Shown in pieces: positions 41,345-53,782 of a DNA stretch of 64,000 bases (positions are counted from its first letter, which is position 1; each line of letters begins with the position of its first letter). The notes under the pieces are model-generated. The model was not told the origin of the DNA. It did not search any database and saw only the letters and a list, made by a program, of their open reading frames with translations. Made by a program: the position numbers and the translations under genes. The stretch is from assembly GCF_041734735.1 (NCBI RefSeq), contig NC_134891.1:7094640-7158639 (forward strand), written 5' to 3'. The DNA is from Babylonia areolata (taxonomy: Eukaryota > Mollusca > Gastropoda > Neogastropoda > Buccinidae).

Positions 41345-44300
41345 GGGAGAGAGTGGAAGGGGACTTACTTTTAGTTCATAATGTGCGACTAGTTTCAGGT
41401 GTGTGAATTATATCAAGTGTTAAAGCCGTTATGAGTAGAGCTTTTCATTACAGAAGTCAAATTTCGGAGTGGCAAGTTTATCAGGACAGGGGGTATCGAA
41501 AGAAAGGAAAAATACTTGTATACAAGCAAACGCATTCACATATATACCTCTCCCATGCACCCTTCCCACCAACCCCCACCACCCCTCACCCCCAGAAAAA
41601 GAGGGGGGCTGTGTGGGAGAGGGGTGGAGGGAGGTGGGGAGGTGGGGGTTCGGGGGGTGGGGGTGGGTGGGAGGGGGGGCGTTAGGGGAGAGGGGGTGGA
41701 GAAAGACCTGACATTAAAATTTTGGTCAGGCAATTTGGAGTAAAGTAATGAAAGAAAAAAAAGATACAGATCATTAATACAGTTTATATATTGTTCTTTG
41801 CACTTGAAATTTATTAGTTTGATACTAATGTAAGCTCAGATTATTGGAAAACTGGTCATCAAAATCATTAATATTTTTTGTTTTGTTTTTAAATTCTTGC
41901 AGACAGATCCGCTGTTGAAGGACCTTCACCCTTATGTGACCTTGGAGGAGGTCAACTCAATGATTGCTCTGGAATATGGACAAGCCATGGTGGTGAACAT
42001 CCAGAGAGCAGACAATGAGATTATGCGTAAGACAGGACAGGGTATCGCTGTGTGGGTGTGTGCCTGTGTCCGTGTCTGTGTCATGTGATCCTTTTGTTCC
42101 AGTTTACATATATATGTACTTGTCACAAATTACCAGTTGAGCTGTTTGACATGTGTCAGTGTGTGTTTGTGTGTATGTTTGTTTGTTTATGTGTGTGAGG
42201 GGGGGGGGGGTGTATGTGTGTGTGTGTGTGTGTGATATCTTCTTTATTCCAGTTTAGACCTGGTCCTGAGCCAGGTGGCCATCAATAGAGGCTGGTGAAC
42301 AGGTACGTCAAACTGTTAGTGAAGCAGTACACCTACATGTGAGAGGACAGAGTTCACGCCCTTCCTCCAACTTTCCCTCCCTCCCTCCCTTTTTCCTCCC
42401 CCAAATGCCCCCCCCCCCCCCACTCCCCGTAATCATCACAAAATGCCAGTTGAAGCTGTTAAGCATCAAAGTATTCCAGCAATTAAAAGAAAAAGCTGAT
42501 CACAGCTGTCTTGATTCAGGACTCGGGGTGAAGATCAGTGTTTTGATAAGATTCCCTGGGATCTCTTAGGCGTTTATTTTGTGATAGTGCTTTCTGTTTT
42601 CATGACATTCCTTAGGGCCTGTTCTGTCGTTTCTCCTTTCATAACATTCCACGAGGTATGAATTCTATTGTTCCTGTTTTCCTCAGATTTCTAAGGTCTC
42701 TGGGAGGTTATTTTGTTCTGTTGTTATACTATTTGATGGCGTATTTTGGGGGGTTATTTTGTTCTGTTTGTGTAAGATTCCATAGGGTTTGGGGGTTTAT
42801 TTTGTTGAACTGTAAATCTATTGATTGTTTCTGTTTCCTTAGGGCTTCCTTTGTTTGTTTGTTTTTTGTTGTTCACTTGTTGTTTCTGTTTTCATGAGGT
42901 TCCTTAGGGAATGAGTAGGGGTTTATTTTGTTCCATAAAACTGTTGTTTCTGTTTCCATAACTAAGGTTCCTTCGGGCCTCGTTGGGGTTTATTTTGTTG
43001 TTGTTGTTGTTTTATGTTCTTGATCTGGTTAGATTCCTCAGGATTTGTCGGGGGTTTATTTTGTTTCAGTTAATCCATTGTTTCTGTTTTCATAAGGTTC
43101 CTTTGGGCCTCGTTGGGTTTATTTCTTGTTGTTGTTTCTGGGTGTTTTTTTGTTGTTTTTTTTAAAATTTTTTTAATGACAACAAACAAGAACGCCAGAG
43201 AATCGACAGACAGGCAGAAAATACGGAAAAAAAAACTTAGCCGTATGAAGAGCACAGGAACAGGAGTCATGATGGCTGCCGGAAAAAGAGGGCGCTAGCC
43301 AGCGGGACAAAGGGGAGGTTACCTACTTCCGGGAGGTTATCGGCCGTAGTTTCGTTTTCTCCGCATAGGCGGATAGTAGTTTGCACAGGACAGGAATGTC
43401 AGACCCCTGCCGGAGTCTGCACTAGTTGGGTCACGGTAAGTATGTTATTTAAACGTAATTTTAGATAGAAAATTTCCTTTTTGTTCCATAAATCTAGTGT
43501 TTCTGTTTTCATAAGATCGCTAAGGGTCTCGAGGGTGGTGTATTTTTAGGATTGTCTGGGAGGTTTAATTTGTTTTATCGTTTCTCTTTTCAGCCATTGT
43601 GGTGAAGCAGGACGCCAGCGTTCTGGACCTGAAGCATGGCATCAAGCGGTTCCTGACACTGCATCTCTCACGGAAAGGGGAAGGGCACGTCCCTATCAGC
43701 TGGTGAGCTACCTGCTCGTCATGCGTGTGTGTGTCACTGTGTGTGTGTGTTTGTCACTGTGTGTTTGTGTATGTGTGTGTGTGTGTGTGACTGTGTGTGT
43801 TTCACTGTGTGTGTTTCACTGTGTGTGTGAGACATCATGTGTGTGTGTGTTTGTGTGTGTGTATGTGCGTTGTGTGTGTTTGTGTGTGTGTGTGTGTGCT
43901 TGTGTGTCTCACTGCATGTGTGTGTTTGTTTGCGCGTGCGTGTGTGCGTTTGTGTGTGTGCGTTATGTATTTTAAGAATGTGAAACTGTATGAATGTTTG
44001 TTTGTTTTGGTTTTTTTTTTTGAAACTGTATGAATGTATTGCAAAGGTATTTTGAAAAAAAAAAAAAAAGTTCCAAGAATTAGGTCAGTGTGATGGAATT
44101 GCTTTCACTGTGTATGATATGACGTGGTTTCAATGCTTGCTTTACAGTCTTCCAAACTGTTTGTTGAACAGTCTAGGTTGCTGCTTAACACTAACAGTCA
44201 TGATGATGTTCATAGAAAAAAAACAACAACAGAAAACTTGGAAGTGTGGTGGGTGGGTAAGGGACAGTTTAGAAACTGTATCAGTCCTGGTATTTTATTT

Positions 44301-46926
44301 TCTATGTTTTTGTGTATGTGTACTTTTAGAATTCAGGATGACATTACTATCATTTTTTAAAATTAATTTTTTAAAATTTTTTATCGCTGATATATGGCTG
44401 AACTCATTCAATCATAGGGAGTTTACAGCCTGGGCAGGCTTCTCTGCCATAGGAAAATACAGAAAATATACTGAAATTGACTGTTTTTTCCTCCAGCTAG
44501 ACACAGCTGGAAAAACTGCATGAATTAGTTTTTGCTGGCGGTTTACGCATATGTGGAGTGTTGAGCCTAGAGTAACGCATCCAACTAGGAGGTGAGTGAA
44601 TCTGAGCGCACTGGTTCGAATCACACCGGCATTTGCCGGTATTTTCTCCCCCTCCACTAGACTTTGAGTGGTGGTCTGGATGCTAGTCATTCAGATGAGA
44701 TGATAAACTGGGGTCCCATGTGCAGCATGCATTTTGCGCATATAAAAGAACCCACAGCAAAATTCTGTAGAAAAATCCACTTTGATAGGAAAACAAATTA
44801 AATTGCAGGCTGAAAAAAATACATAAAAAATGGGTGGCACTGTCAGTATAGCGACCCGCTCTCTGTGGGGAGAGCAGCTGGAATTCCACACAGAGAAATC
44901 TGTTGTGATAAAAAAAAGAGTAATACAAAATACAAATAGGAGCGTGGAAACTATTTTGATGAAACAAATTTCAACAGCAGGGCAGTGCTCGGGCACACAG
45001 TTCCATGGATTAATGACAGCTCATGGATTGTTGTCACAACAGGAGGTACGTGTGGAAACATCACTGGCTCTACTTCGATGGAGAAAAGCTGACTGACGAC
45101 AACAAAAAGCTGAAAGAGTAAGTGAAGTTTTGTGTTTGTTTGTTGTTGTTTTTTTTGTTGGATTTTTTTGTTTCGTCAATGGCTTTGATGTTTTATTTCT
45201 GAGGGGACAGTCCGGCAACAAAAAGCTGAAAGAGTAAGTGAAGTTTTGTGTTTGTTTGTTGTTTTTTTGTTGGATTTTTTAGTTTTGTCAGTGGCTTTGA
45301 TGTTCTAATTCTGAGGGGACAGTAGTGCACAAAAAAAAACCCCAACTATTCCTGCTGCATGCATAGTGTTACACACTTGACAACAAGAATGATAATGATG
45401 ATCGTAATAATAATCATCATGATCACCATGATGACAGATATGCCTCACCAACTACCAGTTAGCCCCATCACCTCACCTCTTCTGCAGCTTGTGGTTTTGT
45501 TTTGTTTTTTTCTCTACCAAACGCTTTTCCTCCCTCCGTCCCACCCCCCCCCCCCTACTTCCCCCTCAATGAAACAGTTTTAGATGGCGTCTGATTGTGC
45601 ATAAATATAAACGTGTCTGTTGCACTTTGAAAACGGAAAGGACACACCGTGCGTTCACTAAACAAGCCTTTGAGATGTTCCAGAAATTTCTAGAACAAAC
45701 AGAAAAGAGTATTTAAAAAAAAAATGATGATAAAAATACTGTGTCGGAGCTGGGATCATCTGCTACAAAAGAGAGTTGTTTCCCTTATTGCTTAACCACT
45801 TCTTGGCTCAGGAACTCAAGACATATTTATGACTGCTGTATATGTGCAGCATTGCAGATTTGATTGGAGTATGCAGCTTTAGAGTGACTCTCTGAAGGTG
45901 GTTAGGTGATGGAGTCTCCCATCGGACTGACAGATGAGTAGGCAGGCAGGCATATCTGTCAGTGTGTGTTCTCATATGGGAGAAGAGGCCGATTCTGGAT
46001 GCCCAGCACTTCCCACATGTGTTGCAAGGGAAAACATCTCCAGATGTTGAGCCCAGCTTCCTTCGCTCACGCTTCTCCTTAATTGCCAGTGTTCTCTTGT
46101 TTTCAAACGTCTTTATACCACTAGAGCACAGTGTCCTCCAGCGAGAGTGGTCAAGAGCATCAATTTCCCAGGAAGCGATGTCTGTGTCACAGGCTTTGAG
46201 GTTTATCTTCAAGGCGTCCTTGAAGCATTTGCACGGTCTTCCAAGTTTGCAGTAGCCTTCCTTCAGCTGGCCATACAAGAGCGTCTTCGGGATCCTGCTG
46301 TCTGTCATGCGGACAACATGTCCTGTCCAGCGTAGCTGGCACTGGATCAGCAGGCTTTCGATGCTGGGCAGGCTGCTCCTCTCTAGGAGCTGGAGGTTGG
46401 GGACCCTGTCCTGCCACTTTATGCCGAGGATCTTTCATAGGCATCTCTGGTCAGGTACTTCCAAGAATTAAGGTGAAAGGGTCCTTGGAATCCCCATGAT
46501 TTTTTAAAAACTTATCAGAAGGCCTGACTGATGACAAATTAGAATTCAGTCAAGCAAGAAGCCATTGAAACTGGTATTCGACACCTGCTGACCAGTTGCT
46601 TCTGTCTTCTCCGCCAGTTGCTTGGTTTGATTCAAATTACTGTAGTTCCAGAATGCGACCAAGCAGTCTGGTCACTATGATAAGATGAAGTAGACCGTAC
46701 TCTCAGTTATACAGTTTCTACTTTTTTGACTTGAAATTTGCTTTTCAGGTAGATTTTGATATTGAATTAATGACAACATTTAAAATCAAAAGCAGAATAA
46801 TCAGCCCTGCTGTTTGACTAAGATTTAATAAGATTAACCAGAAATTTTGTTGATCTTAAGCTGAAACTACCCATGTGCAATAATGTGGGTAATGTGAGTT
46901 TAAAGTGTCATAGAAAATCATTTAGA

Positions 46927-46957
<31 letters not shown>

Positions 46958-47360
46958 CACATGCTTCCAGTTTCATTCTTGATAAATAAGAACTTATACA
47001 CATAATTCTTTCATTAAAATATTGTCTTATGTGCATCAAGATATGTGCCTATTGTGCCTTTCATTAAAACAGTAATGCTCAAGGCACATCACATTAGAAT
47101 GATATATTCAAAAGAAAAAAAATCATCATTATAAGTGATACCAGATCTGAGTTTACTGGGTTTTTTTTATTTATTTGTGGCTAGTAGGGGAGCACACTTT
47201 ACAAATGCAACAGAAAGTTATTTTTGATAAAGAAAAGTGAGTGTGTTTATGCTCAATATTTTCTGACTAATTATCTGTTTTCTGTATGTTTGATGTGTGC
47301 AGCTACGGTATCCGAAACCGAGACAAAGTGACGTTTATGAAGCGTCTTCAAGAAAGGTGA
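41028..47360 (+). CDS. SNRNP25: U11/U12 snRNP 25 kDa protein, five coding exons
   Basis: Coding exons are 41028-41228, 41903-42026, 43594-43702, 45043-45117 and 47303-47360, giving 188 aa; the human protein is about 132 aa. The family core starts at TDPLLKDLHPYVTLEEVNSM (residue 68), continues with IALEYGQAM and IVVKQDASVLDLKHGIKRFL, and ends DYGIRNRDKVTFMKRLQER, a ubiquitin-like fold. SNRNP25 is part of the U11/U12 di-snRNP, which recognises minor (U12-type) introns in the nucleus. The first 67 residues are an acidic Ser/Glu/Lys-rich extension with no match I know. The ATG at 41028 has a good context (GTGATGG), but the frame stays open back to the acceptor at 40972, so an upstream exon could add residues. 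Confidence 0.95.
41903..42026 (+). CDS. SNRNP25: SNRNP25 coding exon 2
   Basis: Encodes TDPLLKDLHPYVTLEEVNSM to RADNEIM plus one base. The acceptor is aattcttgcag|ACAGAT and the donor is TATGC|gtaaga. Confidence 0.96.
43255..43475 (+). other. GC-rich structured module in SNRNP25 intron 2
   Basis: In a T-rich intron this block is GC-rich and CpG-bearing. It has a hairpin TCCGC-atag-GCGGA at 43360-43373, a direct repeat GGAGGTTA and a strong donor-like CACG|gtaagt at 43435-43442, followed by AATTTTAGA. Function unknown; it may be an old repeat or an alternative promoter and first exon. Confidence 0.4.
43594..43702 (+). CDS. SNRNP25: SNRNP25 coding exon 3
   Basis: Encodes PIVVKQDASVLDLKHGIKRF to HVPIS and two bases of the tryptophan codon. 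The acceptor is ctcttttcag|CCATTG and the donor is CAGCTG|gtgagc. Confidence 0.96.
43720..43965. repeat. GT-rich array after SNRNP25 exon 3
   Basis: GT tracts broken by CACT and GC variants, starting about 18 bp after the exon 3 donor. Confidence 0.85.
44556..44935 (+). mobile_element. SINE-B copy 9
   Basis: Forward copy in SNRNP25 intron 3 with head GAGCCTAGAGTAACGC, B box GGTTCGAATCA and tail TAATACAAAATACAAATAG. Confidence 0.78.
45043..45117 (+). CDS. SNRNP25: SNRNP25 coding exon 4
   Basis: Encodes WRYVWKHHWLYFDGEKLTDD then NKKLK. The acceptor is gtcacaacag|GAGGTA and the donor is GAAAGA|gtaagt. The last 18 exon bases and the donor recur 116 bp downstream. Confidence 0.96.
45835..46455 (-). 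mobile_element. Older LINE fragment of the same type
   Basis: The best frame (46308-45808) reads RIPKTLLYGQLKEGYCKLGR, then SGDVFPCNTCGKCWASRIGL with a matching zinc finger. The part upstream (CQLRWTGHVVRM) lies in another frame, so at least one frameshift is present. Ends approximate. In SNRNP25 intron 4. Confidence 0.75.
47303..47360 (+). CDS. SNRNP25: SNRNP25 coding exon 5 and stop
   Basis: Encodes DYGIRNRDKVTFMKRLQER then TGA; the aspartate codon is split with exon 4. The acceptor is tgatgtgtgcag|CTACGG. AATAAA hexamers at 48395, 49014 and 49195 are possible 3' ends. Confidence 0.96.
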
Positions 47361-47754
47361 TAACATCATGAGCTGCTACTGTTGTTCCGGCTTAACACTG
47401 CAGTGACAGACATGGAAAGAAACTGCCATGGTATCTGCACAGCTTCTGTTGATCCACAGACCCTGCTGTGGGAATAGCTGGACTTCATGACAGCTTGTGT
47501 TGGTTTGTGGATACCTCTGAGGTTGATCTCGGGACTGGCTGACACTATGATAATATGAATTGATATGGGTACTGATATAGCGCCTATCCTCGGTCGGAGA
47601 CCAAGCTCTAAGCGCTTTACAAACACGGGGTCATTTGTACAACAGGCTGCCTACCCGGGTAGAGCCGACTGACAGCTGCCAACGGGCGCTCATCATTCGT
47701 TTCCAGTGTCATTCAAATAGATTTCAGGCACGCGCACATACACACTCAGACAGG

Positions 47755-47922
47755 CATGTAACATATTACTTGTATGACCGTTTTGTTCATTTACCCTGCC
47801 ATGTAGGCAGCCATACTCCGTTTCCAGGGGTGTGCATGCTGGGTATGTTCTTGTTTCCATAACCCACCGAACGTTGACATGGATTACAGGATCTTTAACG
47901 TTCGTATTTGATCTTACACTAT
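47755..47922 (-). mobile_element. SINE-A middle fragment in the SNRNP25 3' region
   Basis: Keeps CATGTAGGCAGCCATACTCC to ATTACAGGATCTTTAACG and lacks both ends. A CCTATCCTCGGTC-type repeat lies just before it (47552-47712). Confidence 0.65.
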
Positions 47923-48692
47923 ACATGACAGCTCTCTACTCCCTTCTTTCTTATCTGCCATAAAACTGAGTGGTGCCACTTCCCTGATCTTGGCCACACC
48001 CTGACAGAATTCCACACTCACAACCAGGGTTTCTATAAAGTCAGGGAAGTCTGGGAAAGTCTTAGAAAAAACCATTTCCAGGCCTTTAGAAGTCTTGGGG
48101 AAAATGTGAAATATTTGAATGCAAGAGGGTTAAGAAACAAACAGTTGCAAAATTAAATTTGTACATAGTCATGGAATCTGGAAGAGACTTAGAAAAAAAA
48201 TTTTCTAGGCCTTGAGAAGTCTTGTAAAAATGTTTTGCTCTTCAGGGTTGGAAAAGTCTTTGAATTTCATTAAAAGAAACCATTGGCCAGTACCAACCCT
48301 CTTGCATTCACTCTGGCCATAGCCAAACCCTAGGATGAGTTTCTCTGTGAAATATTTGAATGCAAGAGGCTTAAGAAACAAACAAGTGGAAAAAAATAAA
48401 AAGTTGTGAAAACTGAACATCAGTTCTGGGACATCTGCAATTATCTTTCATCAGCAGTGTAGCAGGTGAAATTTTGATTCAGTTTGTCATATGTATTTTG
48501 TTTGAAAAAATAGGGAGCAGTCTGGGGAAAAGTATTGAATTTTATTTGATCATATCTGTGGGAATTCTGAGAGTGAACAGCAAGCTTGCTCCGATAATTA
48601 GGGCTTCTTTGATCCTGCTCTTCGCTGCAAGTTGATGCTGAATTTTTGTCATTTTCAACTCAGTGTTTTGCTCGCTTATTATTAGTTTTTAT

Positions 48693-48870
48693 TATATGAT
48701 TCATGAAAGTGTATGTGTGCACCGTGAGATATGGTGGTTGTTTTTTTTTGTGTGTGTGTGTGTGGTAAAGATATTATTTTAAATGGAGTTTTTGTTATAT
48801 GATTCATGAAAGTGTATGCGTGCACTGTGAGATATGGTTGTTGTTTTTTCGTGTGTGTGTGTGTGTGGTA
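48693..48870. repeat. Two-copy duplication with GT runs, SNRNP25 3' region
   Basis: ATATGATTCATGAAAGTGTA to GTGTGGTAAAGA occurs twice, about 102 bp apart. Confidence 0.8.
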
Positions 48871-49194
48871 AAGAATCTGTTGTTGATGTTTCCAGTGTCT
48901 TCTTTGTGATATGGTGTGAGACGGTAGATGACATGATGGAACTGCCAGACAAAAGTGATGCGATGCAGTGCAATGCAACACAACGCAGCACAACACAATA
49001 CAATGTTGAAATGAATAAAATCATACTCTGCAGGCTGAAATTTGTGTGTCATATTTCGACATGTGTAAAAATGATTGTTATGGTATTCAGTTGTGATGTG
49101 TAAATATGATTGTTATGGTATTGTAGTGGCTGGATTCCTGGTTTTGTTTTGCAGTTGATTAATTTTCCAAGGATGAAACAAAATGAATATTCCA

Positions 49195-49200
49195 AATAAA
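49195..49200 (+). terminator. SNRNP25: Possible SNRNP25 poly(A) signal
   Basis: AATAAA in CCAAATAAAAG about 1.8 kb after the stop. Earlier hexamers at 48395 and 49014 are alternatives. Confidence 0.35.
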
Positions 49201-49671
49201 AGAAAAAGCTTTTTAGAAATGATATGTACCATGACTTCCAAAAAATCGCTAATGTTTACATGAAAGTGATTATATGGATGTGGCAACGACCAGTCCTTAT
49301 AAATGAAAGTGATTTAGTGTTGAACTACCACCAAAGACAAATGCTTACACAACTGATACAGTCTTTAGCAATTGACAATGACGAATTCTTGTAGAAATAT
49401 GTATTTGGTTGAAAAGTACGATGGTAGTAACAATGTGTTTTGACAACCAAAAAATGACATGCATTTGGGAATGATGTTTCGAGTTCACTTGTCAACTGCA
49501 ACAAATGCCTGCAGTAGTGATAATGTTTGTGGTGATGTGTATTACTGTCACCTAATAATGCTTATGTAAATAGAAGAGGCCATGTGTTTGACTTCCCAAC
49601 ATGGAAAAACACTTGTAAAAATGGTTACATGCATGCATGCACACACACACATTCATACGTATGTACTCACA

Positions 49672-49709
<38 letters not shown>

Positions 49710-50003
49710 TGCTCTCACACACAAACACGCACACACATACAACACACACATATGCACTCACACACACAACACACACACACACACACACACACAACAAAGG
49801 CAAACATGCTTGTATGAACTCACAACTCACACACATGTACACACACAGACACACACACTCACACAGAACAAAAGTAAACATTCACATATCACAGAAGACA
49901 ATGGTACGACCTCTACTTTCTCAGCTGATTAACAGTTGCCACACACACCTTGTAGTCCTCCTGATGCCTCGTCTGCCCCAGTCCTCTTTAAACCACCTGG
50001 TAG

Positions 50004-50325
50004 ACAGGCATTGAGGCTGAGTGGTTTGAGCACTGGACTTCAAATCCTAGGGCCCTGGGTTCGAATCAATCGTGGATGCATCTGATTGTTAATTAAGGAT
50101 GGAGGTTTATCTGATCTCTCAGGTCAACATTTGTGCAGATCTGCTCGTGCCTGAACCCTCTTTGTGGGAATACAGATACATGTCAAAGTTTGATGGGTTA
50201 CAGGAATACATATATACCTAGCATGCACATCCCTGAAAAAAAGAGTATGCCTGCCTCAATAGCCATACACATAAAAGCCCATTTGTAGATACCAGTGAAG
50301 ATGGGAACTGCGGTCCTTGCACAAA
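50004..50325 (+). mobile_element. SINE-A relative, old copy
   Basis: Head GAGGCTGAGTGGTTTGAGCA with B box GGGTTCGAATCAA. Body decayed. Confidence 0.55.
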
Positions 50326-50549
50326 CAAAAACAACAACAAAAAACCACACACCTGTTAAAACAAGAACCATTTCACTTTTCTCATGAAAGTTTCATGGAC
50401 ACTGGATTAGCTTGTGACCTGGTTCACCACAGGATCTTTGAAAACGATGGTTCAAATCCTACAGCACCCTGTTGCTCAAGGGTGGAGTTTTTGTTTGTTT
50501 GTTTGCTTTTATCAGACTCCCAGGTCTACATAATGTCCAGAGTGTTGGA

Positions 50550-50880
50550 ATTCCATCCCAATGATCCATGACAACCACAGTTCATATGTCAGTGGGTTTA
50601 AGAGGGGAGATTTTTGTTTTTCTCTCTTTCACAGGTCAGCAAATGTGTGAGCAAGCTAGTGCTTTGTTGCCTTCCTGTGCACACATGAATGTGGATGATT
50701 CAAAAATCAAGATATTTTTGTCTCAGTGTATTGTGGAAACAAGAGTATGTACCTAGCATGCACTATACCTGAAAATGAAGTATGGCTGCCTCAAAGGCGA
50801 GTTGGGGAGTGGGTGGGGGAGGGGGGGGAGTTTAAAATGGTTACACATGCAAAAGCCCCTCATCTAAAACGAATCAACTT
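50550..50880 (+). mobile_element. SINE-A relative, very decayed
   Basis: Blocks such as GAAACAAGAGTATGTACCTA, GCATGCAC and GTATGGCTGCCTCAAAGGCG follow SINE-A order. Confidence 0.45.
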
Positions 50881-51428
50881 CAACAAAACACTACACCACT
50901 CTTTGACTTCGAGGATTTCATCTATCTATATGAAACATAGTGCACATTACTGAACTTACAACAATCCAAGTGCATACATCATTAACATGGTCTGCTTTTA
51001 AAACAAAGCTCCAAAACTTCTTATGTCGCCATGCACTTAAGTTACTAATAATACCATTCTCTTGAAAGTTCAGTCTGTAATTTTTATCGTATTAATTATG
51101 TACACCATTTTTTGAACAGTCGCAAAAACCTGGCAATCCTTTTGTGAAAATTTATCAACACTGCAAAATATTGACGGAAATTATAGAAAGCCTTCAGAAG
51201 AGAAAACGTACATGATGTTATGCACTTCTCCATTATTGTTACAATATGTGCATTTACTGTAAGGAAGCATACGAGACATGTATCTGTCCCAGTAATAAAA
51301 TGTTTAAAACAGCAGCAGCAGCAACATCTGAAAGAGAAGAAATCCAGAGAAAGAGTAAATCAATCACAGTGCTGCTGATTCTGCCCTGGCATGTAAGAAA
51401 AAATAATTGTCCATTAAAAATAATAAAA

Positions 51429-51466
<38 letters not shown>

Positions 51467-52397
51467 ATTTCAGGTACCCGGCCATCTCGGGAGAAAAATC
51501 TACGGATGGAAACTGAAATATCTTAACTATTAATTCACGTTTCTGAATACGACACTGCTGTTCAAGTGCATATTGGATTTCGGCTCTTCATGACCAGTTA
51601 TTTAAAATGAAGAAGAAGAAAAAGGTGTGAGGTGTTATCTCAAAGAAGATAAGTATTTGAATAAATAAAACGTCATTTGCGGAAGGTCTTTGAAAATTCG
51701 TCTGCTATTAATGGGACACCACTCCTCTCTGTCGCTTCAGTACAGAGAAAGACAAACCTAGCTTTCTTCCAAACCCCACCTTTGCAGTTTCTCCCTCTGG
51801 GAACTGAGGGCGGGAAGTGCAAAATCAACATGTATGAGAGTCCAACGCACAAAACATTTGTGTGCGACTGCTGTAAACCTTCCTCTTGCAACGTGGCCAT
51901 AACTTGTCGAGAGTAAACCCCCCTCTTGTCTCGCAGATCGTTTCCTTGACTTGTAAAGAGCAGACGAACGTTTAGATCTGAGTGCAAAAGAAGACACCAG
52001 TAGCAGACGACATGACGTCAGTCGTAGTGGATGCGTTTTGAAAAAGACAAGTTTTCATCTCACTTCCGAAAGGATTTATCGGTAACCACTAAAGTATGTG
52101 CTTTATAACTGTTTGGAATATTTGCCTGGATCAGTTATGTCCATGCAATACAATGCTAATTCAGTGTTCTCGTTAGATCCATGATCAAATTGAAAATCAC
52201 CAGAGATTCTACACGTGGTCATTTTTGTTTGTTGTGCAAAGGCCATTTACAGAAAAACAAAACAACAACAACAACAACAAAACAGCACGCTTACACGGGC
52301 TGTCCAAAGTAGTATTTAAAGGAAAATCATATTATTCATTAATTAGTTTTTCCTTTCACAAATCCAGGCCTTTTTTCTTTCTTTTTTTTTCTCAAGC

Positions 52398-52428
<31 letters not shown>

Positions 52429-52589
52429 GTGAGCCTGGGGCACGTTTAGTGGCTGGAGGTATGCAGATTGAGTTAAAAAAAAAAAATCTAGCTCCAACTT
52501 AAGTTGAAGTTGCAGTGTCGTACGTTATTATTCTGTTTTTCCTCCGTTTTTTTTTTTTTTTTTTTTTTGTTTTGTTTGTTTTTTTTTCT

Positions 52590-52722
52590 CTCAAGGCCTG
52601 ACTAAGCGCGTTGGGTTACGCTGCTGGTCAGGCATCTGCTTGGCAGATGTGGTGTAGCGTATATGGATTTGTCCGAACGCAGTGACGCCTCCTTGAGCTA
52701 CTGATACTGATACTGATCCTCC
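52590..52722 (-). mobile_element. SINE-C copy 2
   Basis: Reverse complement of 30440-30575 with few differences (ACTAAGCGCGTTGGGTTACG; GCCTCCTTGAGCTACTGATA). A-rich tail at the left end. Confidence 0.65.
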
Positions 52723-53083
52723 GTTCGTAGGATCAGACGAACATTTGCAAAATCTGATGACGGAGGAATGTTCAAGTAAGGAACTGGAAAGGGAGGGACA
52801 GAGAGAGAACAGGTGAAGTTCGAGAATTTGCTGGTAATATATTGTATTTAAGAGAGAGAACACGCAGAGATTGTAATAAATGAATGAAATGGGTGATGAA
52901 TTCCTGTTTATTTTTGTTTTGTTGCCGAAACAATTTAGCCTCGCTTGGTCGGTTTATCAAAAAATGATATCTTTAAGCATGCTCTTTTGCCTAAATGTAT
53001 TTTGGGCTGCAATTCATTGAGCAGTTCTTCAATCGCAGAAACGTATGTTGAATTTGATAATAATGATAACAATAACAGTATTG

Positions 53084-53215
53084 ATAGTAATGGATATTCA
53101 TATAGCACACTATCCAGAAATCTGCTCAAGGTGCTTCAGTTTGACAAAGCATATTATGGTTATCTGTTAATTATAGTCACACAACACATTACATCAGTGT
53201 TATGTATACACACTA
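53084..53215. repeat. Dispersed repeat with ATATAGCACAC core, copy 1
   Basis: Shares CCAGAAATCTGCTC and ACACATTACATCAGTGTTA with 60775-60890. Both follow AAT/ATA-rich microsatellite. Confidence 0.6.
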
Positions 53216-53236
53216 AAAATTAATGTGACGAGCAAA

Positions 53237-53275
<39 letters not shown>

Positions 53276-53782
53276 CGTATGTGTACACATACATAAATAT
53301 ACACACATCGTCAAGCACACCACGCACAAAGGCGTGGACATGCCACAAAGAAACTTATTGCTGAGGGGAGATAAGTTTGACAGGGGTAAGGTAATCACAA
53401 TGCTGGAGGTTGTCAAGGAGCCTGTCCCACGTCTTTGGAGATTGAAAAGAAAATGATATGTGTCCGTAGGTGTTACTTCTGACGTGAGGTATTTTGAGAA
53501 GTCGAGTATCATAATAAGAACGGAGCTGGCGAGGCGGAATATAGATATGGAGGGTTCAGAAATATACTTTGGGCCAGACCCGCTGACTGCAGAAAAAGTC
53601 AGTGGATAGCTCATTTAGTCTGTTCGCTCAGAAACAGGCAACCAGTGGAGAGACTGAAGGAGAGGAGAACCATGGTTTGATTTGGAAGCTATGCAAATGC
53701 GTCCGGCGGCGTTATTCTAAATTCGTTGTTCTGTTTAACAGATATTTGGAAAGGTCGGACAAAAGAGAATTGCAGTAATCCA

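Noticed and set aside
48040-48400. Coding remnant with repeated AATATTTGAATGCAAGAGG
   Set aside because: Frames are short and no family is recognised; kept only as a repeated block in the interval description.
51673-51987. Overlapping open frames on both strands of about 80-104 codons
   Set aside because: No recognised motif on either strand. The region is probably just low in stop codons.
53213-53614. Reverse open frame of 133 codons
   Set aside because: It overlaps a CA tract and an old interspersed repeat split by the RNase-H LINE. No protein family seen.
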